The notes below the pieces were generated by a model. That model ran no database searches. It saw only the letters and a program-made list of their open reading frames with translations, and was not told where the DNA came from. From assembly GCF_030247195.1 (NCBI RefSeq), contig NC_080671.1, forward strand, positions 99,311,845 through 99,375,844: a stretch of DNA of 64,000 nucleotides, read 5' to 3'. Source of the DNA: Topomyia yanbarensis. Its lineage: Eukaryota; Arthropoda; Insecta; Diptera; Culicidae. The position numbers and the translations under genes are program-made. Below are positions 45,681 through 57,626 of the stretch, piece by piece (the stretch's first letter is position 1; every line of letters starts with the position of its first letter).

Positions 45681-47454
45681 AGAAATATAGCATAGTGCAT
45701 CTCGCATTGGCTTGCTAAGCCGAACCAAATGTTTTGATTTCATTAGTTTTCATCAGCTTAAAATGAGCTCCTTTCTTGCGGGACGTCACTCTTAACAAGG
45801 GCAAGTAGTGTCAGTTTTTGGAGCCCGCGTCAATTCGACGATAGCTTAGTCCTGTCACTAAGTTAGTGTCGGATTCCGATGAGACAAAGTCGAAACGCAA
45901 ATTCCATAAATAATTTAACTAAAAAAGCTTTTTTTTCACCTCGATTTACAATGATAAACATTGAATTATTGATAATTTGTGATGGTGAAATGCGAATAAC
46001 TTATAAAAGGGCAAACAAAAACAAATATGTTGTAGAGTTGTGCAAACCAGCTTTTTTTAGTTCGAGGCTCCGAACCGTTCAGTTCATTTAAATGAACCGA
46101 TTCTTTCGAACAGCTCTTCAGCTCGTTTAGTTTTAGCAAAGCTATAACATGCATCGGTTCATGTTTTCTCGCTCTTTCCAAACCGATGACCTGATCAGCT
46201 CTCATTTCGGTATCGAGTATTTTCTGTCCGCTCTTTCACGATTTTCATACATATTGTAAATGAATGAAAACCCTTCTGTGCCATTGAGTCCCGGCAAAAA
46301 GCCACGTCACAAAACTTGCTGGCATCGGCAGGTTTATAACACGCGACAAATTACAGTGGGAAAAGCATGTAGCGAATGCCGAAAAAAAATAGGGATGTCC
46401 TGGTATTCGTCCATGATTCAGCACAGTACACACGGATTCTTCGGCCACTATAATAATATTGATTACGTTTAACAAGTGAATTTTCATATAAAACGAATGA
46501 AAAAATACGCGGATCTCCCATATAAAATTTCAATCGTTTTGTGGCACGTGTTATATGGTCCAATACCCTGGTTCCACCTTTGACCAGGAATGGATAAAAT
46601 TCCAACATCGCAAAAATAACTGCCACCCTAATGTGCACTGCACTATAAAAATCCAAACTAATCACCGTTAGTTTTCGGCTCCCAACTTCCGATGTCGTTA
46701 GTGTCGTATCGACAGTGTGGATTAGATCGATCGAGATGTCATTGATTGTTTGTGGCGAGTTTTCTCGGCGGTGTTGAGGACTTCAGGGGCGTCAAAATTA
46801 GACGTTATTCGTAATGTTGAGAAAAAGCGTATCGATGAATATAAAATTAAACAATTCAGTTCCACCATATTAGGAATGTACTGATAGGACTTAAATAGGA
46901 ACTCTTTGTTGTCCGTAACAACATGAGACACTGTGCTGAAAGTGACAGTGTGAGAGTCAAGATCCCCGTGTATATTGAAGATAATGCGGTAGACGTACAA
47001 CTATATGATCTGTTTCCGGATTAATTGGACACCGCCACTTGCAAATTTATATCACAATGTGGAGAAGTTTCGCTCCATTATGAAGATTAAATGGAATTTT
47101 TTTTCCAAACATTCTGAACTAGATACCAGTGATGAAAATGCACTTGAAACACCTTATTCCTTCTTTCATGCTTCTGTCACCTGGTTCAGCCTATTCTCAG
47201 ACTACTATGTATACTTATGACAATCAGTCGCCCAGGTGTATTCAATCTATACACAAAGGAAACCCCAGCGCGACAGCACATAAGGCAAAAACATATTCAG
47301 CGATTTCGGCATTTTTAGTTTAATTACTAACTGTTGTCCAAACGTTTACCGCCAGCGTTATTGCAACAGCATCACCAATGAGAGAACAGGAAACGCGGAA
47401 GAGAGATTCATGATCGTAATTCGCAAACCGAAGACACTAATAACAGCAATTAAC
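45681..47454. other. unassigned sequence
   Basis: ATGGTGAAATGCGAATAACTT at about 45980 resembles ATGGAGAAACGCGAATCACTT at 45412. GAACCG/CGGTTC words at 46060-46160 form small inverted motifs. Overlapping frames up to 104 codons show no recognised domain. Confidence 0.3.
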
Positions 47455-48530
47455 AATCTTCAAGACAGCAATAGTTATGAAAGTGTAGATAGAACTGACA
47501 ATCAAGGAAGCGGATTAAAATAAACCATAGGCGAAACTGATTAGACTGACGCGTGTGACGTTGGATGGTTCAAAATTAAGTATTCAGATTGCAGATGAGA
47601 TCTCAATCTCATTTATGACCTTAGATGGACTGAAGCAGCGCGATGCACTTTCAAATTTGATGTTCAATATTGCTCTTGAAGGAGCTATCAGGAGAACTGG
47701 TGTGCAAAGGAACGGAACTATCGTCACAAGGTCGCATATGCTCCTTGGTTTTGCGGACGATATTGATGTAATTGGAATCGATCGTAGAGCAGTGGAAGAG
47801 GCCTTCGTGCCTTTTAAGAGGGAGACAGCGAGGATAGGCTTAGTCATCAACTAAGCCAAGACAACGGTCGCAGGTAAATAGAGGCAGGTCCAGTGGTGTT
47901 GATTCCGAGGAAGTGCTTGATGGTGACGTGTTTGAAGTTGTCGAAGAATCGTCGTTTATCTTGGTACACTTGTGACTTGTGACAACGATGTCTCCCGTGA
48001 GGTAAAAAGGCATCTTGCAGCTGCCAACAGGGCCTTTTACAGTCTACCCAACCAGCTGAGGTCCCGCAAGTGGCAAACGTCAACAAAAATTCGCCTTATA
48101 CAAGACACCGATCCTTCCTATCGCTCTTTATGGCCACGAAGCGTGGACGTTGAGGGAGGCAGATAGGAGAGCATTCGGAGTCTTCCAGCGTAAAGTGCTG
48201 CGGACAGTACTCGGCAGGATATGTGAAAATCGAGTGTGGCGCAGACACATGAATCATGAGTTGCACCAAGTATACAAAAATGCAGATAAAATAAAGCAGA
48301 CTTCAATAGGCTGGATAAGTGATACGAATGCCGGAAGAAAGGATTGCAAAGAGCAGGGAGCCAGGAAGTGGACGCCGACTTCGTGGGAGGCCTCGAACAC
48401 GTTGGCTATATATGCAGTGAAGGAGGCCCTGAAATCCCTGAACGTGCAGGGGAACTGGAAAGAAGCCGCCCAAGATCTACAAAGATGGAGCTCTACGATA
48501 CGCCCGGCATTGTCGAGATGACGCAGTAGA
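47455..48530 (+). pseudogene. RTE-clade LINE ORF2, reverse transcriptase to C-terminus
   Basis: The frame 47555-47854 includes L-D-G-L-K-Q-R-D-A-L-S-N (motif B region, Q-G-D mutated to Q-R-D), then RSHMLLGFADDIDVIGIDRR (motif C with both aspartates, about 47735) and EEAFVPFKRETARIGL. After a stop and frame shifts come V-Y-L-G-T-L-V-T-C-D-N-D-V-S-R-E-V-K-R, E-A-D-R-R-A-F-G-V-F-Q-R-K-V-L-R-T-V-L-G, M-N-H-E-L, and finally N-W-K-E-A-A-Q-D-L-Q-R-W near 48450. This is the usual order of an RTE ORF2 from thumb to C-terminus. A short D-S-N-S-Y-E-S-V-D-R-T-like piece at about 47465 is motif A. Endonuclease is absent. Confidence 0.78.
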
Positions 48531-48688
48531 CAACAAGGTACTAGGTAGGTATATAAAAGCCACACGGTTTACGCATGCCGAACGCAAAAACATACAGCTC
48601 ATTTAATGTGATCTTTAAAAAGCTTATCACAAGTTCAATGTTCAAATGGGAAATCCAACATACTTTCGACTTTTTAAACAGTAAAGCT

Positions 48689-48740
48689 GTGGTTGAAATG
48701 AGCAGCTATAGGTGACCCTATAGCTGCTCATTTCAACCAC
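48689..48740. repeat. perfect 24-bp inverted repeat, 4-base spacer
   Basis: Arm 48689-48712, starting GTGGTTGAAATGAGC, is exactly inverted at 48717-48740 around TGAC. It lies about 150 bases beyond the RTE relic, in otherwise ordinary AT-rich DNA. No promoter or transposon ends were found with it. Confidence 0.97.
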
Positions 48741-50040
48741 AATGAAGTTCATAATTAAACTAAGCTCGTTTCATGTTTCACGGATGGGCACAGTAGAAAC
48801 ATTTCAGAAGACATCCTAAGTAACTAATAACCATTAAAACGTAGCCTTATCTTTAGATCTGCAAACAAAACAGTGTATAATGCTGGAATAATTCAAGAAA
48901 TGGCGAAAGTATGCTATTACAGGGCAGGGATGGACAGCCTGTTTTCTGCATTACCACCGCTATTAACACCTTCATGCCCATATTGTTAATAAACGTTTTT
49001 CAACATCTATAACTTTTGATTTATGTGAGATTTGTTCACAAAAACAAGTCAGGCTAACAACTGTGACTATTATCTTTTATTTGAGCAACAACAGTTGTAC
49101 GTGCACATGTTCGCCTGCACATCCCAACCTCATATACGTACACGGTGTGCGTACACATAGGATCGTAGCACCGGTTTTCTCTGTCTCACTCTCCTCATCA
49201 CTAGCGTTAACTGTTTTTGCTTTGGTCGAATCGTTCTCGTGTACCAACCAGGTGTACATACATGGATGTTTGAACTAGAGTTTGTACATCGTTCGCTTTG
49301 GTTCGATGTTCGAGGCGAACCTGTACATCGGGATGAAGTATATTTGAGGTTGAACGCGTGCACGAAATTTTGTACACAGGTACAAACTTGTCGATGTTCA
49401 TGGGAAGTCTGCACGATATGAATCTAGGGGGGGGGGGGGTCACTTGTGATGCATTTTTCAAAATGAACGAAATTAAACGCATTTTCTTTCCGTCTAAAAG
49501 AAAGTTAGAAAAATTCTCCTCAAAAACCTAGCTCTATATCCAACAAAACATCGAACGAAGAGCATAAGACGTTTGCTGAACAGACTTGTCTACGAGGATG
49601 TGCAAAGTTGATGCAAAAAACGGATTTTTTTTTATTTGATGCACATTTGTTATACATTTCTAGATTTATGTTTCTTTTAAGAAAACTAGTAAATCTCGAA
49701 CAGAGGTACCTTGCCCAGTCGTTCACGGCAAGTGTGCTGCTTTTACTATCTAGGCTATATTGCATATATAATATATAAGAGGACATGCATGATGAATAAA
49801 CCCAAAGCATTTAATTTCGATTATATTGGCTTTATATGTTCTTTGCAACAAACATCCGTGAAAAATGTATGCGTTATATCACCTTTATATACGTACACCC
49901 AAAACAAATTATCTGGAGCGCAAACGCGTCTGTTTTTGTCCGCTCTCAAACTGCGAGCGAAAAAATCCCAAATGATCCGTTAGTGCTCAACTAAACTCAT
50001 GTTTGTTTTATACAATATCGACGTGTACATAGGTACACGC
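48741..50040. other. unassigned, GTACA-rich segment with both strands open
   Basis: At 49080-49420 TGTACA/GTACAC words recur and five frames of 60-94 codons overlap on both strands; a run of 13-14 G follows at 49426. Both-strand openness argues against a gene. A second TGTACATAGGTACACG cluster lies at 50020-50040. Confidence 0.35.
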
Positions 50041-50340
50041 CGCACAGTGGAACCAATCCAAAAAAGTGGGACAAAACCTATTTGAGGCCTTAGAAACCGT
50101 CATTTCTTCAAAGGATATGTGTACAATATTTTTCTGAAACATTGTAATTTTTTTTTTGATTAGGCTTCAGGTAGAGATTAAAAATTAACAATTGGTTCCA
50201 ATACGTGAAGGTCGATTACACGTGCCTAGATTATTTCGCGCGGAATTACCCATATTGAGTTCTCAAAAAAGTGAACTGAGAAACATTTTTAAAATGTTAG
50301 AAAATACACATTTTCTAGTTTTCGTAGTTTGCAATTCTAC
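50041..50340. repeat. segment sharing a block with 32060-32110
   Basis: CGTGAAGGTCGATTACACGT followed by GCCT is present here at about 50205 and at about 32082. The flanks are only loosely similar. Probably two old copies of one dispersed repeat. Confidence 0.4.
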
Positions 50341-50387
50341 TGCTTTTTGAGCAGCTTTTTAGTATCTATCGACAATATTATGAAAAC

Positions 50388-50767
50388 AAAAGTCGCAAGG
50401 ATAGAACATGCTTCGCAAAACCCGTTTCAAACATATTAGAATATAAAAATCGGAAATAAATTTTAAGCATAAAAATCGGTAAAATTCGGCAAGGATGAAC
50501 CTCCAGTATAAAAATCGGTTAAAAATGATTAAATCGCTCGTAGGAGCATCCGTATATCTTGTTATTCAAGATTAAAAGCCGACTAACAAAAACTACTTTA
50601 TAAGAATCGGATATATTTTTCCGATTTTTTTACTGAAGGTTTTTTTATCCGACTCTTACAAAGGAAGGTTCCAGTTCGATTTTTATGCTTGAAGATTATA
50701 TCCGGTTTTTATATTCTAATATATTTGAAACGGATTTTACGAAGCACCTTCTGTCCTTGCGACTTTT
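50388..50767. mobile_element. 380-bp foldback element
   Basis: AAAAGTCGCAAGGA at 50388 and TCCTTGCGACTTTT ending at 50767 begin inverted arms of about 120-130 bp, including ATATTAGAATATAAAAA and AAGCATAAAAATCG blocks. No clear target duplication. Confidence 0.75.
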
Positions 50768-52345
50768 AATTTCGGTCGCTCATATAATAATAAAATATTA
50801 GCAAAAAGTAATAAAGAAATATCTCATTTAAGTGTTAGGTGAACATTGAAAGTAGAAAGTAAGGATACGTATTCGTGGAATTTGGAAACATGCGTGCACA
50901 CTATCTTGAATGCAGATTGCAGGTTAATATTTTTTGAACTCAGTTTCGGAAAGCATCAATTAAACTGCACTGGATATCCCTTTTCTTGTACAAAACCAAA
51001 ACCTTCGATTAAAAATACACACATCCTCAACCAACGGTCGCTTGCACCTTGCTACGCTCACCATAGTAGTATAGAGACACAGTAGTGAAGAGTACACTGA
51101 TTAAAACTAAACTGTACAATAATAGGGTAGTAAAACTAAACGAATAAGTGTAATAATAAATATAAAACCAACTTACGTTGAGCGCACCGCGAAAGTAAGG
51201 TTGAAATGAAATCGGCAACTAACCTTGCTTTTGGGGGCAAATGTGTATGTGTGTATGAATGTGTTCGGTTCTACTTGCTAAACTTCTTCTAACATTACTC
51301 AACGGATCCAATTTATTGCATCGGTTCATATCACTCATTCCATCCGAACACCCATCATAAATATTTTTTTTCCAGGATATGATGTACCAAAATTGTTGAA
51401 AGTGTCTAAAATAGCTACCGGGGTGGGGGAGGTTCTAATTTACTAAAACACTCATATTATACAGAATAGTAAAAGAGGGCATTATACCTAGTTTCGGCTG
51501 TGGTATTTCATATTTGTGTTGACTTTTTGTTTAGTTAGAAAGGGTGAGGAGTTCGCTTTGTTTTCAATTGTAATTTTGCTGAAAGTTACCAAACATTAAG
51601 GAGAAAGAAACATCGTTTACATGTTCTAGTGGTGGTATGTGGCTACATCAGTTTGTTTGGGGGACAGGGGTGTGCAATGTTCACAGTAAATCACACAAGT
51701 GTAGGCATGCAGCTCGTATTGACGACTTCATATAAGACTACAGCTAATGATGATTATCGATTGCGATAGGTTAGCTACACAAATTACAGATAAAACTACA
51801 GCGCGTTATTGAACGACAAAATATTACACTACAGCAGTTTACTCATATCAATGCGATGCTCTCAACAATTGACACTGATAACAAACTGCCACATTTACAT
51901 ACATGTTAAGCGAATTGGTTTAATTCAATACTGTTAAAGAAAAGAGTTGCAATATCCATCTAAGCGCACGATTTTTCTCGAATGAGGCTATAGTTTAGTA
52001 AGGCTTGAGAGAAACACTGACAAAGTTGGACCTGTTTAGGGTTGCCCTTTATGCGGTCGTAACAAATAACTCAACGAACTGCCGGAATTTGTAAAAAAAA
52101 GGAAAAAATAAACATAAAATGTAAACACAAATGTAACTGGTACAAAGTTAGTTAAATCGAAGACAAAAACCTAAATGCATGAATATTTCCACACTTCTGC
52201 TCACAAACTAAAGAAAAAAAAATACTTCAAGCTCGAAGTTTTGAGCTGATTTAATTAAAGCTGTACACACACGAGGCGACAGGACATACGCCACAAAATA
52301 TATTCACTATGAATTGTGTTCTAGCTTTTCTAACGCGGCAACAGC
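50768..52345. other. unassigned AT-rich sequence
   Basis: Nearly 1.6 kb without recognised genes or element ends; longest frame 79 codons (50846-51085). Confidence 0.3.
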
Positions 52346-52722
52346 AACAGTGTCAGTGCGGTAAAATGTCAATTTCAAACGAAAATATACGTTTCAAGTG
52401 AAACTGCGAGTCATTCACTGTAAGCATACCACCACTATATCAGTTGACTTCTGCTGCCATCTTCGTTTGAGTCACTCAGAGTTCACTGTCAATTGAATAA
52501 CAGCTTCTGGTCATTTGACGTTTTTGCCTGTTTAGTTTCTGTTGAAAACCAACCTCTCATTAGAACGGTCTCAGCTTATGGAAGTGAACCATTCCACCGA
52601 ACCACATCCAAATGAATATGAATGAACACTCCCTGACAAGAGAACAACTCCGACCAAGATAATAAATACATACAGGGTAAAGGCCTTGCACAGACACTGA
52701 ATGTCATATATGAGCTTTTCAA

Positions 52723-52863
52723 TTGATGGTACACCGGTGTAGTGGAGTGCACTGGTTTTGCACTTTCTAGCAGAAGTGCAGAAAACTGGGTATGTTCTAT
52801 TGCTACTTCTGCTAGAAAGTGCAAAACCAGTGCAATCCACTACACCGGTGCACTGCCATCAAA
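52723..52863. repeat. 141-bp hairpin nested in the hAT element
   Basis: TTGATGGT ... CACCGGTGTAGTGGA ... TGCACTGGTTTTGCACTTTC on the left pairs with the inverse on the right, with about 48 nearly perfect base pairs and a loop of about 25 bases. Size and pairing resemble a MITE-derived microRNA precursor. Overlapping frames of 82-89 codons here are artefacts of the palindrome. Confidence 0.85.
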
Positions 52864-53186
52864 AACAGCAATAGTATGCACATCTGATACATCTTGATGA
52901 GAACTGAAGCAATGCACTAATAAAAATTTATATGGTTTGTTCAAGAATTTTCACACGTGTTGATGTACAAATATCTAAATAATGTTTTCAAAGCATTTTC
53001 ATTTAAATTAATAAAACTTCACTCCAAACCCAAATGTTTAATCACATTAACGCAGTAGCACGCAGATTTTAAGCGTTTTCCTTGATTTCAATTCAATGAT
53101 TTTTTTAGGATTCACCTTTCATTTTGAATTACTGTTTTGTAACAGTATTGGCATTCGAGGATTGATTGTAAACAAACTTATGCCTA

Positions 53187-54211
53187 CACAATGAAAAAAA
53201 TGTTGGTAAGAGTTTTTCGCTGTTGGCAATAAACAACCAACACATATACTCTTTATTTGAAAATACAACTTTTGTTTTAATTATTATTCTTCAATAGATT
53301 AAATGTCAAACTTTTATTTCATTTATTATTCTGGATTAGCTTCAGTTTTACTTTCAATCTAAAAGTAGGCGTAGGTTGTTTTTTGCTAAGAGCGGAACAC
53401 TCTTACACTGACGCAAATCTACTTAAGAATTTCATAAGTCGCAACTTATGAAGCTACACAATTTTGATTTCATTGGACGCTTATGCATTTCATAAGTTCG
53501 CCCTATGGAATTTATAGACGTATGTAATGATGTTCATATTCGTATTATTGTGAAAATGTCATAATTTTACCATATGAAATCAGTGAAAATAGGAAACTAG
53601 GCATTTTTGGAAGCGGATTGAATTTAATGTTCTTTTTTCAAATTTGGGTTCATGAAATGTAAGTAAATATTCTTCGTAACTCATTGCTTCATATTTTACA
53701 TTACTTTCATAAGAAAAGTATTGAATTTTCTTAAACTTTCAAGACTTCTTTTTCATTCATTTACAGCTTATTGGAAATATTATGAGACTTCACAAACTCA
53801 TCAAAACATCAAACTAGAGATAAGTGCTCTTTATTCATGTGAATTAATTCGTTTAAATAAAATATATATATATATTATAAAATGAAAAATATGATGCTGA
53901 GTATATTTTCTCGAACTAGCGCCATATGATATTTCTATGGATTTCATAACATCTCATTTATTAAATTTATATTCAAGCATAATGATTTACATAAGCACAG
54001 TCGCATGAAAGGTATAAAGATGGCTTAAAAATTTCATTAGCATGACTTATGAAAATTCTAAGTGACTCGATGGCCATTTTTTCCTCCGAGTCATAAGTCA
54101 AACTTATGATTTTCATATGGGATACTTGTGGCGCCGAATCATAAGTGATTCTTATGGAATTCATTAGTTATTTTATCTCGGTGTACTTTTACCAATATTT
54201 TTCTCTGTGTG
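53187..54211. mobile_element. 1025-bp element with CATAAGT repeats
   Basis: CACAATGAAAAAAATGTTGG at 53187 mirrors CCAATATTTTTCTCTGTGTG ending at 54211. Between them CATAAGT and its inverse ACTTATG recur at least ten times, clustered near both ends. No target duplication or coding frame found. Nested in the non-coding half of the hAT transposon. Confidence 0.55.
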
Positions 54212-55199
54212 GGTCAAATCTCGAGTGGGTTTTCAATCAGGTGTAAGTCACCAAATGTAAACAAAGCGAGTTTTTGGTGCAAGTGTTTTAAAAAATCGCA
54301 AAAGTCCTCCTAATTTAGCTAATTATAATTGATTACTAAAGATGTTTGAAGTTATTTTTGCAAACCGATAAAACTTTCCTGTTCACACTTTTCAGAATTA
54401 TTGCGGATACGCCACATTGATAACGAACCGATGTATCTGTCAAATTGACCAGCTGGTAGCTGTGCAGAAAGTGCAGATACGTAAGCGAAGTATAAAAGTT
54501 TTGCACCTAGTCGAACTTCGTTACTAAAATGTATACAAACGCGAGTGAGTATTTTGTTATCGGTTACTTCTGTACTTTCCGTACGAGTACATTTACCCGA
54601 AGCAGTACGCGTACACATGCTGGAGCTGAAACGAACTTTCGGTGTAAAAGTGTCCTGTGAAGATGTTCTCGAGGATGGGTAATACGATCACCATGCTCTG
54701 CACTTTGTTCGTAAGCTGACCTACTGTTCGCGTACCGTGCTGGAGGTCTAAATAATTATCGCTGAACTCATATGTACTACGGGAATGAGATAGGCGTGAT
54801 GCCACATATCACGGGGTTGATTTTTAGTTCGCGAAATAAATGCAATGTGCGACGGAAATATTGTCGATGCCAAGTGCTCCGGTATGACGGCCCTATACCC
54901 AGAAGCGAAACTCAACGGAAGCGTTTATTGTGGAGACTGGTACCTCACGAAGCTTTCCAAAAGGATTGAAAGGAGCCTAAAATACCGCTGGGGGTTCATT
55001 CGATTGATGATTTGAACGACTTTGGAGTTGTGGTTAGTAGTGAATGTCATGGATATGTTGAAAGAGCGATGTTAACGGGTTGTTTTATACGTTTTTTTCA
55101 GATCAATCAGGCGCAGCTGGCCGTTTATTGCATGTTTCTAAAGAAATATTTTTAAATTAAAAAATATATTTTGGTCGGAGCATTGTTTTCTTTGAACTC
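54212..55199. other. unassigned non-coding part of the hAT element
   Basis: Overlapping frames of 65-88 codons at 54352-54969 have no recognised motif. Presumably transposon-internal or further unrecognised insertion. Confidence 0.35.
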
Positions 55200-55201
55200 T
55201 A

Positions 55202-55298
55202 AGGCCCGATTTCTTCACCCTCGCTTAACTTCTAAACCCAGTACACCAGTATATTTAAACCTGGCTTAAGCGTTAAGCGAGGGTAAAGAAATCGGCCT
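55202..55298. mobile_element. 97-bp TA-flanked hairpin MITE
   Basis: TA at 55200-55201 and 55299-55300 flank AGGCCCGATTTCTTCACCCT and its inverse (AGGGTAAAGAAATCGGCCT). The arms extend about 35-40 bp through CGCTTAAC. Nested in the hAT transposon, downstream of the transposase polyadenylation signal. Confidence 0.8.
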
Positions 55299-55381
55299 TA
55301 AGAGGAATAGTAGAGAGTGTTACCTGTTCAAGTGATGATGCGAATAGAATTAAAATAAAATTGTGTCTGTGATGTTATTGT

Positions 55382-55387
55382 TTTATT
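55382..55387 (-). terminator. candidate polyadenylation signal
   Basis: AATAAA on the minus strand, about 120 bases after the transposase stop codon at 55508. A second AT-rich cluster follows. Position fits; no experimental support. Confidence 0.4.
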
Positions 55388-55507
55388 AGTTTTTCTCTAT
55401 TGTATGTCTATTCATATTGAAACGAAAATATATTGTGGATAATTCACTTTAACATGGTTACTAAAAAAGAAGTACAGAAGTTTCGACGTGTGGCGATATG
55501 AAATACT

Positions 55508-57626
55508 TTAGTCAAGCTGTAGGCTCGACTGCGATTTTGGAGTATTTATTTCTTGGAAGGATGTGTTCCAGTTTGAAGTAGAAATGATTTGTTCATATAT
55601 ATCCTTGTTCAATTTAATGAGAAGAATATGTTCAAGCGTGTCCTCTGCCAATGTGGAACGATGGGGTGAAAGTATTAACGCCAAGGCACTAAACGATCTC
55701 TCTACTGTACATTGGGTGGCGGGAACGGACATCACCACAGATGCTACAGCGGATAGTTCAGGATGGCTCGTTTTTCGCTTCATCCAATGATCCCATACGT
55801 CGTATTTGGTACATTGACGTTGCTCAGCTTGGAGTGCTTGTAACTGCTGTTGGAATGTTGTGTTTGAAGTAACAGTAGTAAGCGACCCACCAAACATCGC
55901 GGTAATAAAATTATCGCTTTCATCGGACACTACAGACGTGTTTCTAGAACATGTCGGCTGAACTGAATAGTGAGGATCCAGTTTCTCAATTCTCTCCCAC
56001 GTTTGTACAACGAATCTCTGGTAGTGGAAAACTATATAAAATGACAATTTTAAATAATGAATGGTTAATTAAATACCTGAATGTGATCTTTCTCGTCACC
56101 AGTAAATATGTTCGAATTGACATAATTGAAACGGGGGTCGAGGTATATGGCCATTTTAAAAGCCATAGAAGCTCGGAGATTTTCAAGTCGGGATGTTAAA
56201 GCTTCTGTTAATTCGCGAGCAAACGGATTATTTTCCAACTTTCCAACAGAACATATGGTCATCAGCCATTCCATATAGAAGTCGCTCAGTGATGTGTGCG
56301 TTTCCTGCAGCTTTTTCGTGCAGATATAGCATGGCTTGAAGGCTTCCAAATAATTCTGGATAAAATCCCAGCTCAACGAAAGATCTAGGAAACATTAAAA
56401 CAAACATTTTAGTAATTCACTAACCACTGGGCACTGTATATCAGGTAAATTTTACCTAGTTCAGAGAATTCTTCGGCAAGTTGGGAGAAGAACATTTTCT
56501 GATCCATAAAACATTCCAACATTTTGTAAATGCCTCCCCATCTAGTTTGGCACCACACCGGAGGATATTTGGCTTGATGATAATCGAAAGATGTTTTGTA
56601 CTTTACGTTTTTGCAACGCTTGGCAACCTCCGTAATATTCTTGATCATGTCATTGCTTTTGTTTACTACATCAAGGATGGCAAGTTGCAGAGTATGAACT
56701 GCACACCTTATCATATTCAAATTGTCCCGGGCTTGGTCGTGAAACTCATTACTAAGCTTCTCAGCCACCTCATCAGCACGCCCCCCTGTGATGTCGACCT
56801 CGTCCATCTCTTCATACAGAGTAATGATTGACGATTCAAACTCATCCTTCAATCGCCGTATACAGGCAAGCATATTCGCACCGTTGTCGACAGTTATCGA
56901 AAATATTTGCTCAATTTTAAGGTCGTAGCGGGCCAATATCTCAAGCACCTTATCTTTGAGATAAATGGCAGTTTGCCTCTCCTTAACCTCAATCATTCCT
57001 TATAATAATTGCTGTTAGAAACATTATGATCAATATTTAATAAACTTACCTAAAGTTCTGACTACTATTTTGCTACCCACAACATATTGAACACCAATTC
57101 CCAATACATGATGAGTCAACCGGCTAGCTGAGTCTATCATCATACAAAGCAAACGAGTTTTCATCTCAGCCGCCATGGCTGGTACCATTTTCGTAACCAT
57201 CTGATTGATATGAGCTTTTGCGTTTGGTCGATTCAGAGTAAGTCCAACCGCTGCCCCCAATGGATCAAAAATCTGCCGAAGTCCTTCCCAATCGAAGCAT
57301 GACAATGGAAGATTGTGATAAGCAACAAGTTTTATGGCTGAATCAACCAACAATTGTTTATCAATGGCAACTGATTTTTTAGGGATACTCCGTGTTTTTT
57401 TAACAACTTCTTCAACAGCCAGTCCGTGTTGTATGGCCAAAGCGGTATGTCGAGTTCTAAAATGGCGGATAAAGTTTCCGATATCGTATTTCGATTGGAT
57501 GTATGTACAACTGTCTTCCGCATCTTCAATCCGACAGAATACTCGCTCTCCGTCTCGACGAATAAACTTAGTAGCGATTTCGGAAAAGGTTTTTCCGTGC
57601 TCGTTTTTACGCTTTGAACCTTCCAT
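55508..57626 (-). CDS. hAT transposase, four exons, 645 residues
   Basis: Catalyses cut-and-paste movement of its own element, acting in the nucleus. Exons (minus strand): 57626-57050, 56998-56456, 56384-56077, 56017-55508. Introns of 51, 71 and 59 bases have GT-AG ends and consistent phases; the third uses the CAG at 56020-56018, since the nearer ATAG would break the frame. The ATG at 57626 starts M-E-G-S-K-R-K; upstream codons are open but unlikely. Residues about 31-60 form a BED-like finger (C31, C40, H55, H60; the C-x8-C spacing is unusual). D165 (CMMIDSASR) and D230 (ITVDNGANM) are the presumed first two catalytic acids. C291 and H294 form the CxxH motif, W346 lies in TRWGG, and E582 (TVERSFSAL) is the presumed third acid within the dimerisation region. 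No stops or frameshifts seen; 600-700 residues is usual for the family. Subfamily not determined. Confidence 0.92.

Noticed and set aside
46030..46200. GAACCG/CGGTTC words suggesting a hAT-like MITE or nuclear-receptor sites
   Set aside because: No matching ends or duplication could be found; kept only as a note in the surrounding unassigned stretch.
49063..49482. Five overlapping frames of 60-94 codons
   Set aside because: Open on both strands at once, driven by GTACA-rich composition; no domain.
52571..52840. 82- and 89-codon minus-strand frames
   Set aside because: They run through a 141-bp palindrome nested in a transposon.
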